From positions 1,464,735 to 1,528,734 of the forward strand of contig LODT01000028.1 in the NCBI GenBank assembly GCA_001606155.1: 64,000 nucleotides of DNA. Reading direction: 5' to 3'. Under the pieces are notes generated by a model. That model was not told the DNA's origin, searched no databases, and saw nothing but the letters and a program-made list of their open reading frames with translations. The number at the start of each line of letters is the position of its first letter. The first letter of the stretch is position 1. A program made the translations under genes and the position numbers. This document shows, in pieces, positions 37,334-49,010 of this stretch. This stretch comes from Tieghemostelium lacteum. Taxonomy: Eukaryota; Evosea; Eumycetozoa; Dictyosteliales; Raperosteliaceae.

Positions 37334-40300
37334 TTAAATATTTTTAATAAATGAAGAAGTTCTTGATATTATATTGGTATGAGAATGATTGTGATGAATA
37401 TGACTACTATTATTTAATTTGATATCACCATGATGTAATTCCGATGTTGAATTTGATAATTGACTATTACTATTACTATTATCAAGATCCCAAATTTTAA
37501 TTAGTTTATCTTTGGAGGCAGTAACTAATTTACTCTCGCGATAACTAAGTGCAAATATAGTTTCATTATGACCACCAAATGTTCTACAAGATCTCTCTTG
37601 ATTTAGATCCCAAACCCTAATGACACCACCTTTACCCGATGATATCAATTTTGAAAGATCAAACTGAACACACCAAACCCATTGTTTCTCTTGAGTTTCA
37701 TGAGGAATATAAGTATTAATAATCTTTCCAGTACCTATATCCCATAGATTAATAGTACCATCACCAGATCCAGTTGCAACTTTGGAATCATAAACATAAA
37801 CACAAGTTACATCATCGCTGTGTCCCTTGAATGTTCTAACTGTTTTTGAAGTTCTAGTATCCCATACCCTACTTGTCCAATCTGATGAACATGAAACCAC
37901 TGTATGATTATACCCTCTACTCTGATCAAATCTGACGCTATATACACCTCCACTGTGCCCAGTCATATTGGAAATTGTATTACCAGTTTCCACATCCCAG
38001 ATCATTAACGACTTATCCAGAGAAGATGTCAAAACCTTTGACTCCAAATCACCTAGATAATTGATACTTGTAACAGCCTCCTTATGATTACTATAAGTTT
38101 TCATTGTTTTTTTAGTTTTTGTAGACCACACTCTAGATGTAAAATCTGAACTTGCTGTGAAAATCCTTTGAAAGTCTTGTTGAACATCAACAGATTTCAC
38201 GCACCCACTGTGACCTTTCAATGAAAAAAGATGTTTATTCTTCTTACAGTCCCAAATCTTTACTTTTTTATCCTCTCCACCTGATAGTATATAACTAGTC
38301 TGTTGATGTTCGAATGTCTTGATGCAATAGACACACTTGGAGTGACCTTTTAGTGTAGTTGTCGAAATCTTACTTTCAAACCACTGTTTCTCATGTTTTA
38401 TCACTGAGGTCACTGTGGATCTCCATGTTAAGCTTGGTTCCTTATTTCTTATTATTCCTCTCTCCAGACAATGAATTCTCCAAACATGATCGTCATCAAA
38501 GATTATAGCATGCCATGATTTACATACACTACTGATTTTTGATAACAATGTTTTGGCATTCAGATACTTGAAAATGTGAATCAATAGTGCCCTTGGAATA
38601 GTTGCTATAGTTAGAGTTGGAATTTTTATAGGTGTGGGGTTAGACGAAAATCTATATCTAGGTGCCGATGGAATGAGTATAGATAGCTCTTTACTACTTG
38701 GAATGATATCCTGACTGTTGGAAATGAAAGGATGTTTGAGTAATTGATTGGCATCAGGTCTCTCTTTTGGATCTCTCCTTAGACAGAGATTTAGAAAATC
38801 AATTGCATCAGGTGATAAATGGTCAGGAAGTTTAGGTGTATTTGTAGAGGAGGCAATGTGGTACATTACAGCTGCCATTTCTGTTATATTCGACCAAGGT
38901 GGTTGTGCAGTTGCCATTTCGATAATGACACACCCCAAAGACCAAATATCACTGGATCTTCCATGACCAGTTTGTTTTATAATTTCAGGGGCCATCCAAT
39001 AAGGTGTACCTTGCATAGATTTAAATTGACTTACTATTCCAGAGAAGGATTTGGAGCAACCAAAATCTGAGAGTTTAACAATACCTTTGGTGTCAATGAG
39101 TATATTAGCACCTTTAATATCTCTATGAATGATTTGGTTACTGTGTAGATACGCCAGACCATGCAATATCTGTTTGGTGTATACTTTTATAACATTCTCT
39201 GAAAATGCACCAAACCTATTCAATAGACTTGATATCGAACCACCAGGTATATATTCCAAAAATACATTTAAATGTGTCTGATCAAAACATGTACCTAAAT
39301 ATCTCACAATATTTTCATGTTTTAGAGTTTTCATTACTTCAATTTCTTTACTAAATGATAATAACATATTCTTAAATTTACTATCCATTGAACCTTCCAT
39401 AATCTCTAATTGTTTAACTGCAAATAGCTCACCATTATCGGTATTAAGTCCTAGATATACTGCACCATATCCACCACGACCCAGTATCTGTCCTTTTTGC
39501 CATTTTATAGGTTGATTAGTTTTTAATTCCTCATGTTCATTTAATATTAATGTTGGGAAATCTGTAAATCCTTGTTCTTGTTGTTGTTGTTGTAGTGGTG
39601 GTGGGCTATTTACTTTATTATTATTATTTGGATTGTTATTATTTGGATTGTTGTTTGCATGATTTATTAGAGGTGAAGATGGTCTAGGTCCTTCACTTCC
39701 TTTTCTAAAAGTTATTGGTTGTTGTTGTGGTTGTGATTGTTGTTGAAATACTTGTACTTCTTCATAGAATCTAACAGAGTTACGTTTACTGTTAGAACTC
39801 CCTTTAGAGTGATTAGAATGATGTTGTTGTTGTTCATCATTCAAATCCATTTCCTTATCGAAATTTGTAAAAAAGTTGGCATTGGTGTTGGAAACAGGTG
39901 AGGAAGGTGGTGGTGAAGGTGGTGGTGTTCTAAGAGGTGGTGGTGAATTGACATGTTGTATTAGTGGTGATGTGAACTTTGGTGATCCTGGTGGCGTTCT
40001 TAGTGGTGGTGTTGTATCTCTGAATCCACCTCCTAACGACATTAGTGATGATGAACTACCACCACCAGACATTAAAATATCTTGCATAAAATGATTATTA
40101 TTTGGTGAATAATTATTATTATTTATTAAAAAACTATTACTATTATTATTATTTCCTAGACTTCCATTATGGTTGTTATTACTATTACTATTACTGTTAT
40201 TACTTGTTATTGATTTTGGTGGTGATGGTGGAGGTGTTCTTAAAGGAGGTGCATTTGAACCTTTTCTTGGAGGCCTCTCTGGTATTGGTAAAGATCCACT

Positions 40301-40892
40301 ACTCCCATTTGGTGTAATTCCACCATTACTATTCCCATTACTATTATTACTATTATAAAATGAATTTGAACTGCTATTCGATATATTATTACTAACATTC
40401 TGATTACTATTATTTAAAGTTGCTGTTGATGTCGATGATGTAGTAGTTGGAGATGAACTACTATTATATTGAAATTTTAAAAAGAATTTCAAAGTTATAA
40501 TTTTATTTGGATTTATAGATTTCAATTCCTGACACATTGATAGTGATTCCATTAGATCGCTTTTACTTCTAACAGTAACTTTATCACCTTCATAGTCCTC
40601 ATATTGGTATACTACAACAGGTTGTTGAAAATCCTCTTCCAATTGTAAAAGTAGATTCTCGTAACTAATATTATAATTTATCTTTATAATTCTAATATCA
40701 TCTCCTAATATACATTTTATTCTTAACTATATAAAATCATCATATAATCAAAATCATCATATTCATACATTCTTGGTATTAGTCACAAAAAACCATCACG
40801 ATTTTATAAATTTTATAAATTCTTGTTAAATGATATTAACATACCATATTTTGATTATCCATGGTGTTTGTATTGTTATTTAACCATGACAT
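37334..40892 (-). CDS. mkkA: MEK kinase alpha: PB1, MAP3K, F-box and WD40 repeats
   Basis: Exon 1 is 40892-40845 and exon 2 is 40726-37334 (GTATGT...ATATAG, phase 0), 1146 aa. In order: a PB1-like domain at about 17-97 (YQYEDYEGDKVTVRSKSDL); a disordered Asn/Pro/Ser region with PPxxPP repeats; a MAP3K domain at about 425-682 (GRGGYGAVYLG, HRDIKGANILI, LSDFGCSKSF, GTPYWMAPEII); an F-box near 718-768 (IPRALLIHIFKYL); and seven WD40 repeats from about 805 (GHSxxVxxV, KIWD, RVWD). D. discoideum MEKK-alpha has the same kinase/F-box/WD40 design and controls cell-type patterning through ubiquitin-regulated stability. All kinase residues are intact. It converges with the DHA2 gene, about 140 bases apart. 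Confidence 0.94.
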
Positions 40893-42485
40893 ATTAATCA
40901 TTAAAAATGTCAAAAAAAAATTCTACAGTATGGTTTAAACACTAGCGGGGAAGAAGGATCAGATAATTAAATAAAAAAAAAAAAAAAAAAAAGAAAATTA
41001 ACAATTTTTTATATTTTTATGATTAACAAGGTTAGCCCAACAAAGTATTCATAGTAATAATGAAAGCGAAGTAATCAAGACATAAAATATCAGTAGACAT
41101 TAAAAATTTGGTTGTAACATTGTTACTAAAGGTTTTGATTTGGTGGTCTAGGATATAACAAAATCTCTAATCATACCCATTGAATTAGCTTGGAATACTG
41201 TCATCAACAGATTTGAGAATTAGTTCATTCATTTTGAAGTTCTCTTTAGAATCAAATGAGTTAATTGTTTTTTGATTGTCTGATAATTAATTACAACTCC
41301 TATATTGTACATTTATTCTTTTATACATAAAATTTAAATCCTGTATATTAACTCTAAGATAGAATGTTACCTAAATTGGAAGTATTGTTCACTCACAACA
41401 GTAATACACCACACTGTTATTATATAGATCGATAGTGAAAAAAAGAAAGTGAAACAGAAGGAAATTTAAAACGTTTGAAAGTACAATTCTTTTAATTAAA
41501 TCTAAACTCTCTTTTAGGTGTAAAATGAAATATCACAGTGTTAAATAGGTTATTTGCTTGTTGGGTGTACAACAATTTGTAGAATGAAATATCATATTAA
41601 CTTTTTTTTTTAAAATATTAAAACAATTTTTTTAGTAGTGTTGTTGTTGTGGTTACTATTAGTGTGTTGAAATAGTGGGTAGGTAGTAATAGTGGCATTC
41701 AATGATCCGTAAATATATTATTAATATTCATTTGTAAGTAAATCTATACCACGATTATAATAGGGTGTTGAGCACACACTACAATTTTTTATCATATGAA
41801 ACATCATTTTAAATAGAGTATGTAACATAATACAAAACTAAACAACAATTGCATATTTCATTTCACAAATTACAAAAAAAAAATATTTACACACACATAC
41901 TAACCCCACCACACTCTAATTCTAATGTTTCACAGCTTGATTAAACTACACTATGACTATGGTCAATTATAGTGGAGAACATAACAACAATTACCACCCC
42001 CACTATCAATACAACTTTTTGAATTGAATTTATATTTTGTTTTTAAAAAAAAATAAAAGTAAATGGAATATAGAATGATTTATAAATCTGGCACTGAACA
42101 ACACATCACACTCCACTCTCTGTCAGAGTGATTGCTAAATTACTATTAATTTTCATATGATATTCTAATGAAAGTTTTGTAGTTGTTTATTAGGGTGTGT
42201 TTGGTAGTAGGGTAGTATAAATCCCCCACACTAACAATTAACTATACCTACTACAGTAGTGCTATCAAATTAATAATTTCAAAATTGGAATTTAATTTCA
42301 CTACAATAAACACTACTACTACTCTCATCACATTTTTTAAAATTAAATAATTTTTTATTATTATTTATCATTTATAATTACATTCAAACTATATATATCT
42401 TATATAAATATAATTTTTAATAATTAAATAAAATTTTAAATATTTATATATAGAGTAGAGTTTTGATAGAAACCACAAAACAAAG
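40893..42485. promoter_or_regulatory. divergent promoter region of mkkA and FOLN gene 2
   Basis: 1.6 kb without a supported gene. The FOLN-proximal kilobase is studded with GT/CA boxes: TAGTGTGTTG and AGTGGGTAGGTAGTA near 41660-41690, ACACACACATAC with ACCCCACCACACTC near 41889-41916, ACCACCCCCACT near 41993-42004, CATCACACTCCACTC near 42104-42118 and GGGTGTGTTTGGTAGTAGGG near 42193-42212. They resemble CA-rich elements of D. discoideum prespore promoters. The role is inferred. Confidence 0.5.
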
Positions 42486-45422
42486 ATGAGGATATCCTAT
42501 ATTACGGTATCTTTAATTGTTTTAGCAGTTCTAGCTCAACAATCACTTGGAGGTAACGTCGGCACCGAAGGTATTTGTAGAAATGTCGATTGTCCAAATG
42601 GTTACGAGTGTAGAAATATAAATAATATTGCACAGTGTGTCAATGTCTCCAAGGGTCAGCCACCAATTAAAGAGTGCAGTCAAGTAGTGTGTCCCTTAGG
42701 CTTCAGTTGTCGTGTAAAGGATAATGGTCAAGTTGAGTGTTATAATACTGCAACTGGTCAATCAACTACTGGTGGTCATAGCTCAGGTTCATCTTCCAGC
42801 AGTGGTCATTCATCCAGTAGTGGTTGGACATCAGGTAAACCAACTTCATGTGACACTCTAAAATGTCCACCAGGATATCAATGTCAACAACAAGGAAAGG
42901 AAGTAGAATGTGTAAGAGTTCCACCACCAACTAATCCACCAACTAATCCACCAGGTAACAAATGTGATTCTGTCAGATGTCCAGATGGCTACCATTGCGA
43001 GTCAAAAGGTGATGCAGCTACTTGTGTTCCAAATGGTCCAAAGAAATGTAGATCTGATAGAGACTGTGGCTGGGACGAATACTGTGATGACATACCATGG
43101 AGTAGAATTGGTGGTGATGATGATGATCACATACCATGGACTGAAATTGGTGATGATAAACAACCATGGACTGAAATAGGACATGCTTATGCTGAAGAAG
43201 GTGCTGAAGGTTGGAATAGACCACGTTATGGAATCTGTAAGAAACGTCCAACTAAACCACCAGTAAAGAAATGTAAATCCGATAGCGATTGCGAATACAA
43301 TGAATACTGTGATAAGAATATTCAAAGATATTCATCTTCATCAAATTCTGATGATGATCACATACCATGGAGTGAAATTGGTCATGCTTATGCTGAAGAT
43401 TTCGAAGATTTCGAAGAAGGTAGACGTCCAATTCGTTGGGGTGTTTGCAGAAAGAAGAAGCCAACTCCACCACCCGTAAAAAAGTGCAGATTTGATAGAG
43501 ACTGTGGTTTCAATCAATACTGTGATATGGATGAGATACCATGGACAACAATTACTAGATCATCTGGTCGTTCTTCATCTTCATCAGATGATGATATACC
43601 ATGGACACCAATTGGTAGATCATCTGGTCGTTCTTCATCTTCATCAGATGATGATCAACCATGGACACCAATTGGTAATACTTATGCTGAAGAAGACGCT
43701 GAAGGTTGGGGACATCACCGTCGTTGGGGTGTCTGTAAAGACAAACCAACTCCACCAAAGGGCTCATGTTGGAGTGATAGAGACTGTGGAAGAAACCAAT
43801 ACTGTTGGATACCAAGACACTCTGGATCTGATCGTTCTTCATCATCTTCATCAGATGATGATATACCATGGACACCAATTGGTAGATCATCTGGTCGTTC
43901 TTCATCTTCATCAGATGATGATCAACCATGGACACCAATTGGTAATACTTATGCTGAAGATATTGAAGAGAATGAACAAGGTCGTAGAGGTAGATGGCAT
44001 AGACCACCTCCAGGTATTTGCAAGAATAAACCAACTAGACCACCTGAACATAGATGTAAATATGATAAAGATTGTCCATCTAACCAATTCTGTTTCAAGA
44101 GAGTAAGTACTAATGGTAATAGCATTCGTCTTGAGGATCCTGAATGGAATATCTTTGCTGAAGATTTTGATTATGCTGATATTCAACCTGCTGAAATTCA
44201 ACCAGCAAGTCCACCTAAAGGTGGAAGCAGTGGTGGAAGCAGTGGTTCAAACAGTGATAGACATCATCATCACGTCAGTTGGGGTGTATGCAGAGATAAA
44301 CCATATGTACAGAAATGTAACAAATCTAGGGATTGTCCATATGACCAATTCTGTTATCATGTAGGTGGACATGACTGGTCTGAAAGCGACTGTTCATCAT
44401 CTGACTCTTCTTCTTCTTCTTCGGATTCTGATGACGATAATGGTAATAGAGATCACATGAAATGGAAGACAATCTCCAACTCTGGTGTCTGCAAAAAGAA
44501 ACCAACCAAATGTGACCTATTCAACTGTCCATTAGGTTTCTACTGTCGTGAAGATGGTCCATGGGCTAAATGTGTTCCAATCCCAAGACCCTCAAAGAGA
44601 TGTTATTCTGATAGAGATTGTTATGGAGGTCACTGCATATTCAGACAAAATAATGACTTATCCAATAATGAACAAGGTTGGTCAGATTCCTCAAGCTCAG
44701 ATTCCGACTCTGATTGGGATCATCATAGACACCACCACCACCACCGTCGTCATGGTATGTGTGTATACCCACCTACACCAAGTGGATGTCAAAGTGACAT
44801 GGACTGTCCATTTGGTACCCAATGTCAGAAGATCCAACCAATGGGCGGTATGCAAGGTATTGAATTCAACGGTGGAGGGGTACAGGGTGTCTGTGTTCCA
44901 AAGAAACCAACTATCCTCAAATGCCAAGACTATACAGATTGTCCAATCAACCAAGTGTGTCTCCAGAATCATACATGTTCAATCAGATTCTGTAATGTAA
45001 GTCTCTTGGGTAACTGTCCACCAGGTCATTATTGTGCTGAAGGATTCTGCCATGAATCAGCTCTCAACTTGACTTGTACCGTTGATACTCAATGTCCACC
45101 AAAATACTACTGTAACAAACAGACCAATAAATGTTCCAGAAGGGTCGTTCCAGCAACTTCCATCCAACCACCTGAAAGACTACCATACCGTCCACCAGTT
45201 TGCAACAAGGACTGTGGTAATGAATACTTTTGTGCAAGAGTTGATGGTATTGACACCTGTGTACGTTATCCAACTGCACCAACATCTCAACCAAATAGAC
45301 CAGATAAATGTGATACTTTACTTTGTCCAATAGGTTACAAATGTAAGAATCTCTCTGAAGATATGGTAGCTTGTGTTGATAATCAAGGTAGAAATTTCCC
45401 AGGTTCAGTACAAATGATTTGA
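42486..45422 (+). CDS. secreted Cys-rich FOLN protein with PW(T/S)xIG repeats, 978 aa
   Basis: Single exon ending in TGA. The signal peptide is MRISYITVSLIVLAVLAQ. FOLN-like modules (CRNVDCPNGYECRN, CDTLKCPPGYQCQ, CDSVRCPDGYHCE) open the protein and close it. The middle alternates C-x5-DC-x4-(Y/F)C knots (CRSDRDCGWDEYCD, CKSDSDCEYNEYCD) with acidic Ser/Asp linkers. The linkers carry about nine copies of a (I/Q)PW(T/S)xIG phrase, often followed by YAE(E/D). Two linkers share about 110 nearly identical bases (about 43581-43690 and 43848-43957), implying recent duplication or conversion. No membrane span. By analogy with SP-type spore-coat proteins it is probably a prespore or matrix component. 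The acidic repeats could bind cations or cellulose partners, but that is speculation. Confidence 0.82.
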   Translation: MRISYITVSLIVLAVLAQQSLGGNVGTEGICRNVDCPNGYECRNINNIAQCVNVSKGQPPIKECSQVVCPLGFSCRVKDNGQVECYNTATGQSTTGGHSSGSSSSSGHSSSSGWTSGKPTSCDTLKCPPGYQCQQQGKEVECVRVPPPTNPPTNPPGNKCDSVRCPDGYHCESKGDAATCVPNGPKKCRSDRDCGWDEYCDDIPWSRIGGDDDDHIPWTEIGDDKQPWTEIGHAYAEEGAEGWNRPRYGICKKRPTKPPVKKCKSDSDCEYNEYCDKNIQRYSSSSNSDDDHIPWSEIGHAYAEDFEDFEEGRRPIRWGVCRKKKPTPPPVKKCRFDRDCGFNQYCDMDEIPWTTITRSSGRSSSSSDDDIPWTPIGRSSGRSSSSSDDDQPWTPIGNTYAEEDAEGWGHHRRWGVCKDKPTPPKGSCWSDRDCGRNQYCWIPRHSGSDRSSSSSSDDDIPWTPIGRSSGRSSSSSDDDQPWTPIGNTYAEDIEENEQGRRGRWHRPPPGICKNKPTRPPEHRCKYDKDCPSNQFCFKRVSTNGNSIRLEDPEWNIFAEDFDYADIQPAEIQPASPPKGGSSGGSSGSNSDRHHHHVSWGVCRDKPYVQKCNKSRDCPYDQFCYHVGGHDWSESDCSSSDSSSSSSDSDDDNGNRDHMKWKTISNSGVCKKKPTKCDLFNCPLGFYCREDGPWAKCVPIPRPSKRCYSDRDCYGGHCIFRQNNDLSNNEQGWSDSSSSDSDSDWDHHRHHHHHRRHGMCVYPPTPSGCQSDMDCPFGTQCQKIQPMGGMQGIEFNGGGVQGVCVPKKPTILKCQDYTDCPINQVCLQNHTCSIRFCNVSLLGNCPPGHYCAEGFCHESALNLTCTVDTQCPPKYYCNKQTNKCSRRVVPATSIQPPERLPYRPPVCNKDCGNEYFCARVDGIDTCVRYPTAPTSQPNRPDKCDTLLCPIGYKCKNLSEDMVACVDNQGRNFPGSVQMI
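43581..43957 (+). repeat. near-identical internal duplication in FOLN gene 2
   Basis: A block of about 110 bases starting TCATCAGATGATGATATACC occurs at about 43581-43690 and again at about 43848-43957. It encodes an acidic linker with DDDIPWTPIGRSSG and DDQPWTPIGNTYAE. The Cys knot between the copies differs from its neighbours, so only the linker has been copied or homogenised. Ends are approximate. Confidence 0.8.
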
Positions 45423-45759
45423 ACTCCAAATATTTTAAAAATATAAAAATACAATCTTACCAAATTCAAAAGAAAACTTAAAATAACTACATCAAAAAAT
45501 ATCATAAAATAATATATACATTCTAAAAAAAATAAAAAAATAATATTCTTTATTATAATATATTTTATAGAGAAATTACAAGTAAATTTTATTTTCAATC
45601 ATTTATTGAGATTTTTATTTTTTTGATAATCCCAAAGTAATTATCAACGTACAATTCCAACGATAAAAAAACCAAACTTAGTCTAAAAAACTAACTTTTT
45701 AGGATTTTTTTTTTTTAAATTGTTGTGAATAATTGTATTGTTTTTACTACTCGTGAAGA
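45423..45759. other. spacer between FOLN gene 2 and DUF218 fusion gene
   Basis: 337 bases of A/T-rich DNA between co-directional genes. It presumably holds a 3' end and a short promoter; nothing specific is seen. Confidence 0.4.
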
Positions 45760-47794
45760 ATGATTAGATATCTTAGAAAAAAAAATAAGATTATTCAAAT
45801 TGTGATTATATTTTTAGTAGTGTATTTCCTTTATACATTATCTTATCACAGTACCAATAGTAATAAAATACAACAACAACAACAACAACAAAATCAACAA
45901 CAACAAAAACAACTAAAGGATGACCCATATATTCGTAATAGAAATACTCAAAAACCATTTAAAATTATAAATGTAGAATCTACAAAGAAATATAGTAAAC
46001 CTGAAACACCTACACTTTCACTAACTTCTGCAGCAGCTAGTAATCGAGATCTATCTCTTGAGGATGAACAATCAGTTGAGAGCAGTACCAGTGAAGTTTC
46101 AATTGAAATTCTAGAAAATCATGATTTCTTTAACAAAGAAACTCATTCTAAAACTCCATCTGAAACTCCTACTGAGACACCAAGTAGTACTCCAAAATCA
46201 ACTCCAACCCCAACTCCATCAACTTTGAAACCAAAGATTATGGATGATGATCATAAACATACAAAGGAAGATGTACATTTGGATGACAGTACAATGGGTA
46301 CATTCAATTCAGGTGATATGAATTCACAAGATGTAGTATCAATGTTCAATGATAAGTTATCCACTGATCCAATGGATTTGGATACAAGTCAAGCTAACGA
46401 TGGTGAGAAATTGGATCTTTATGATGTTGGTATAACAGTATTGGGATATAAACTCTATGAAGATGGTATGCCAACAAAGATTCTAAGAGATCGTGTTAAT
46501 TTAGCTGCTGAGCATTATAAAGATTTGAAATTACAAGGATATTTCCCAATTCTTTTGTTATCTGGTAAAGGTAAAGAATGGTTAGAACATGATGACGAAC
46601 AAGCATTTGCATCAGAAGCCGATGCAATGTTCTCTTTATTGGTAGCACATAATATCCCACCAAAAGATATTCATTTAGATCCTGAAGCTACTAATACTGC
46701 TGAAAATGCAAGAAATACTCTACAATTATTCCTAAAGAATGATATCAAAAGACTTTTAGTTATAACTTCTGATTACCATGTCTTAAGATCACAATATATA
46801 TTCCAAACTGTTTTCCCAAGGTATGTTTGTTTGAACTTTACCACACATACACCCCTCTAACACTCACACATTTTTCAAATTCTAATAATTTATAAAAATC
46901 TATTTGAATATATTTAGTAATATTGAAGTTGAATTCTATGGTGCACCTACATCAGCACAAATTAGAAAACATGTTGCTGGAGAAGAGAAGGTATTATTTG
47001 GATATTCACAAAGAGATTTATCTAGAATTGGAATGTTGGATACCAACGAATCATTTGGATATCATCCTATTAGAAATCTACCAAGATGGAGAATGATTGA
47101 AAGAGAGATTGAATATGATTTAAATCATTTTAGAACAATTGAAAATGGATCATTTTTAGTTGATTACGGATCCAATTCAGGATACTTTTCATTACATTTG
47201 GCAGAAAAGTTACCTGGTGCCACCATGTTTTCATTGGAAGGTGAAGCAATTAATGAATATAGAACAGCTGCAACCGAACATGAAACTAAAATGAAAGAGA
47301 TGAATATCACCAATAACTTTTTATGTAAGACTAAAGTAGTTTCTGAACGTTTCAAAGAACTTTTAGAGAAGAAACATGTATATGAATACCAATTGTGTCT
47401 ATCAGTATTTCATTGGTTTGGTATGAAAACTAAAGAGGAGTTTGAAGAGGTCCTCCATAACCATTTAATGAATGCAAAAACCACATTTATTGAACTTCCA
47501 GAACCAATGAGATATATTGGAAAAGAAGGTCAACATGCTTGGAAACATGTTAATGACTGGTATTCAGGTAGAAATGAAGTTGAAATCTTTGCCGATCTAA
47601 AAGATAAATATCAAATGAAAATGACCTGGAAAATTCTAGGTGCACTCATTCACGATAATAAAACAGTTCGTAAAGTTATCAGAGTAGATGTTCGTGGTCA
47701 AGATAACGATAAACCAGACGAAGATCCAAGAAAACCACTCTCTCAAAAAGATCTCGAAGAACTCTATCATTGTGGTAAACTAATGCATAAATAG
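45760..47794 (+). CDS. membrane-anchored DUF218 (YdcF-like) and methyltransferase-like fusion
   Basis: Exon 1 is 45760-46820 and exon 2 is 46918-47794 (GTATGT...TTTAG, phase 2), 645 aa. A basic start and one membrane span (about residues 11-29, IIQIVIIFLVVYFLYTLSY) suggest a type II membrane protein. After a Gln- and Ser/Thr/Pro-rich stalk comes a DUF218 domain at about 222-375. It has GYKLYEDGMPTKILRDRV, LLLSGKGKEW, EATNTAENARNTLQLF and ITSDYHVLRS, the hallmarks of the YdcF/SanA family. From about 385 the protein continues into a Rossmann-like part with FLVDYGSNSGYFSLHLAEKL (about 433-452) and an acidic strand end (FSLEGE), as in class I SAM methyltransferases. The intron lies inside the DUF218 domain, so the fusion does not depend on that junction alone. 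The reaction is unknown. Confidence 0.8.
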
Positions 47795-47929
47795 ATAAAT
47801 AAAATAATAATTATTTACTTTTTAAGAAAACAATAAAGTTATTTATATACATATATAAACATACATCAAAAAATTACATTTTACAACGGTATGTGGTTTT
47901 ATTATTTAATTTATAAATACTTTATTTTT

Positions 47930-48433
47930 TTATTTAAATAAATAACCATCAATACAAGCTTTATTTGATAAATAAATACTTCCAATTGAACCAATGATAA
48001 TACCAGACATTGTAGTAAGTGCACCTACTAATCTACCGTAACCTCTGAAATCTTTAGCTTTTAGCCCAAATTCAGCATGAGCTACACGACCTAAAGTAAA
48101 AGTCAACATTAATCCATTAAGGAATTTAGAGTTGGCACCGTGTAATTCCATTACAGCACTGAGTATCAACATGTATGGTACAAATTCATTAAAGTTTAAT
48201 TGTGATCTTAAATTTGCATAGACATTGTTGTATCTAGTCAAATCGATATTTGCAACTGAATCGTTACCCTCTTTACTTTTAGCAACAATATCTTGAATGT
48301 ATTGTTGTGAACCATCACCATTTGGTAACTTTGCTTTAGATCTTGATTTACCAACACCTACAATTAAATAAAAGTAGTAAAGTCCCAAAACACCACTATA
48401 GGTACCAGTAATTGGAATTAAATTTAATACCAT
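47930..48433 (-). CDS. MAPEG-family membrane protein
   Basis: Single exon, 167 aa. Four hydrophobic segments, with the family phrase NLRSQLNFNEFVPYMLILSA followed by ELHGA in the second segment. FTLGRVAHAEFGLKAK recalls the HxxY/GR region near the third segment. MAPEG proteins include microsomal glutathione transferases and eicosanoid enzymes; this one is nearest in feel to the short bacterial-type YecN/MAPEG group. Activity, possibly glutathione conjugation or peroxidase, is inferred from the family only. It converges with the DUF218 fusion gene, with 135 bases between the stops. The start is the first ATG of the open frame. Confidence 0.8.
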   Translation of the reverse strand: MVLNLIPITGTYSGVLGLYYFYLIVGVGKSRSKAKLPNGDGSQQYIQDIVAKSKEGNDSVANIDLTRYNNVYANLRSQLNFNEFVPYMLILSAVMELHGANSKFLNGLMLTFTLGRVAHAEFGLKAKDFRGYGRLVGALTTMSGIIIGSIGSIYLSNKACIDGYLFK

Positions 48434-49010
48434 GATTTTTAATTGATTATTTAATAACAGCTAAATTGATTAATTAAAAAAAAAAAAGTACTCAAAAATA
48501 ATCCATTTCAACAAAAAAACTATCATTGAAATTTCACTCTAAATTCAACTGTAAAAAAAAAAAAACTAATAATGTGTTGTCTTATTTATAAAAATAGAAA
48601 GTTTTTTTTGATCGAAGAAATTTGACACTAGCATAGAATAATATGATGATTTTTCAATATGAAATATGACTCATTAATATAGTTACATATTTCATCATTT
48701 GAATATCAATTATAGATCCTAATTTTTAAAATTATTTTTTGTTTATAGACTTGATATATTTTATTTTATTGATATATTTTTTAGAAATAAACTATTATTC
48801 AATCAGATATTTAATATGTAAAAGAGAGAGGTCCTTCAAAGATTTGAATTGATTATTGTTACAGCAAAGAGAACATTTCCTATCACAATTTATTCCCATT
48901 TTTTTGAAGTGTAAAACTGTAAATGAATATCAAAGTGAATGTAATATCCCAAAGATCCATTTCTAAAGCCAAAATAAACGTGTATTCCAATTTACAATTA
49001 CCAATACATA
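48434..49010. other. spacer between MAPEG and SPRY-like genes
   Basis: 577 bases between co-directional minus-strand genes, made of A/T runs. A phrase TTACAGCAA near 48860 resembles part of the class I small-RNA motif of Dictyostelium but lacks the rest (see rejected items). No gene is supported. Confidence 0.35.

Noticed and set aside
43555-44034. Long antisense frame of about 159 codons opposite FOLN gene 2
   Set aside because: It is a shadow of the repetitive GAT/TCA linker DNA; the sense strand has the signal peptide and cysteine pattern.
48856-48866. TTACAGCAA, resembling part of the 11-base motif of Dictyostelium class I small RNAs
   Set aside because: The leading CC is missing, no pairing 5' and 3' ends are visible and no upstream DUSE box is seen.
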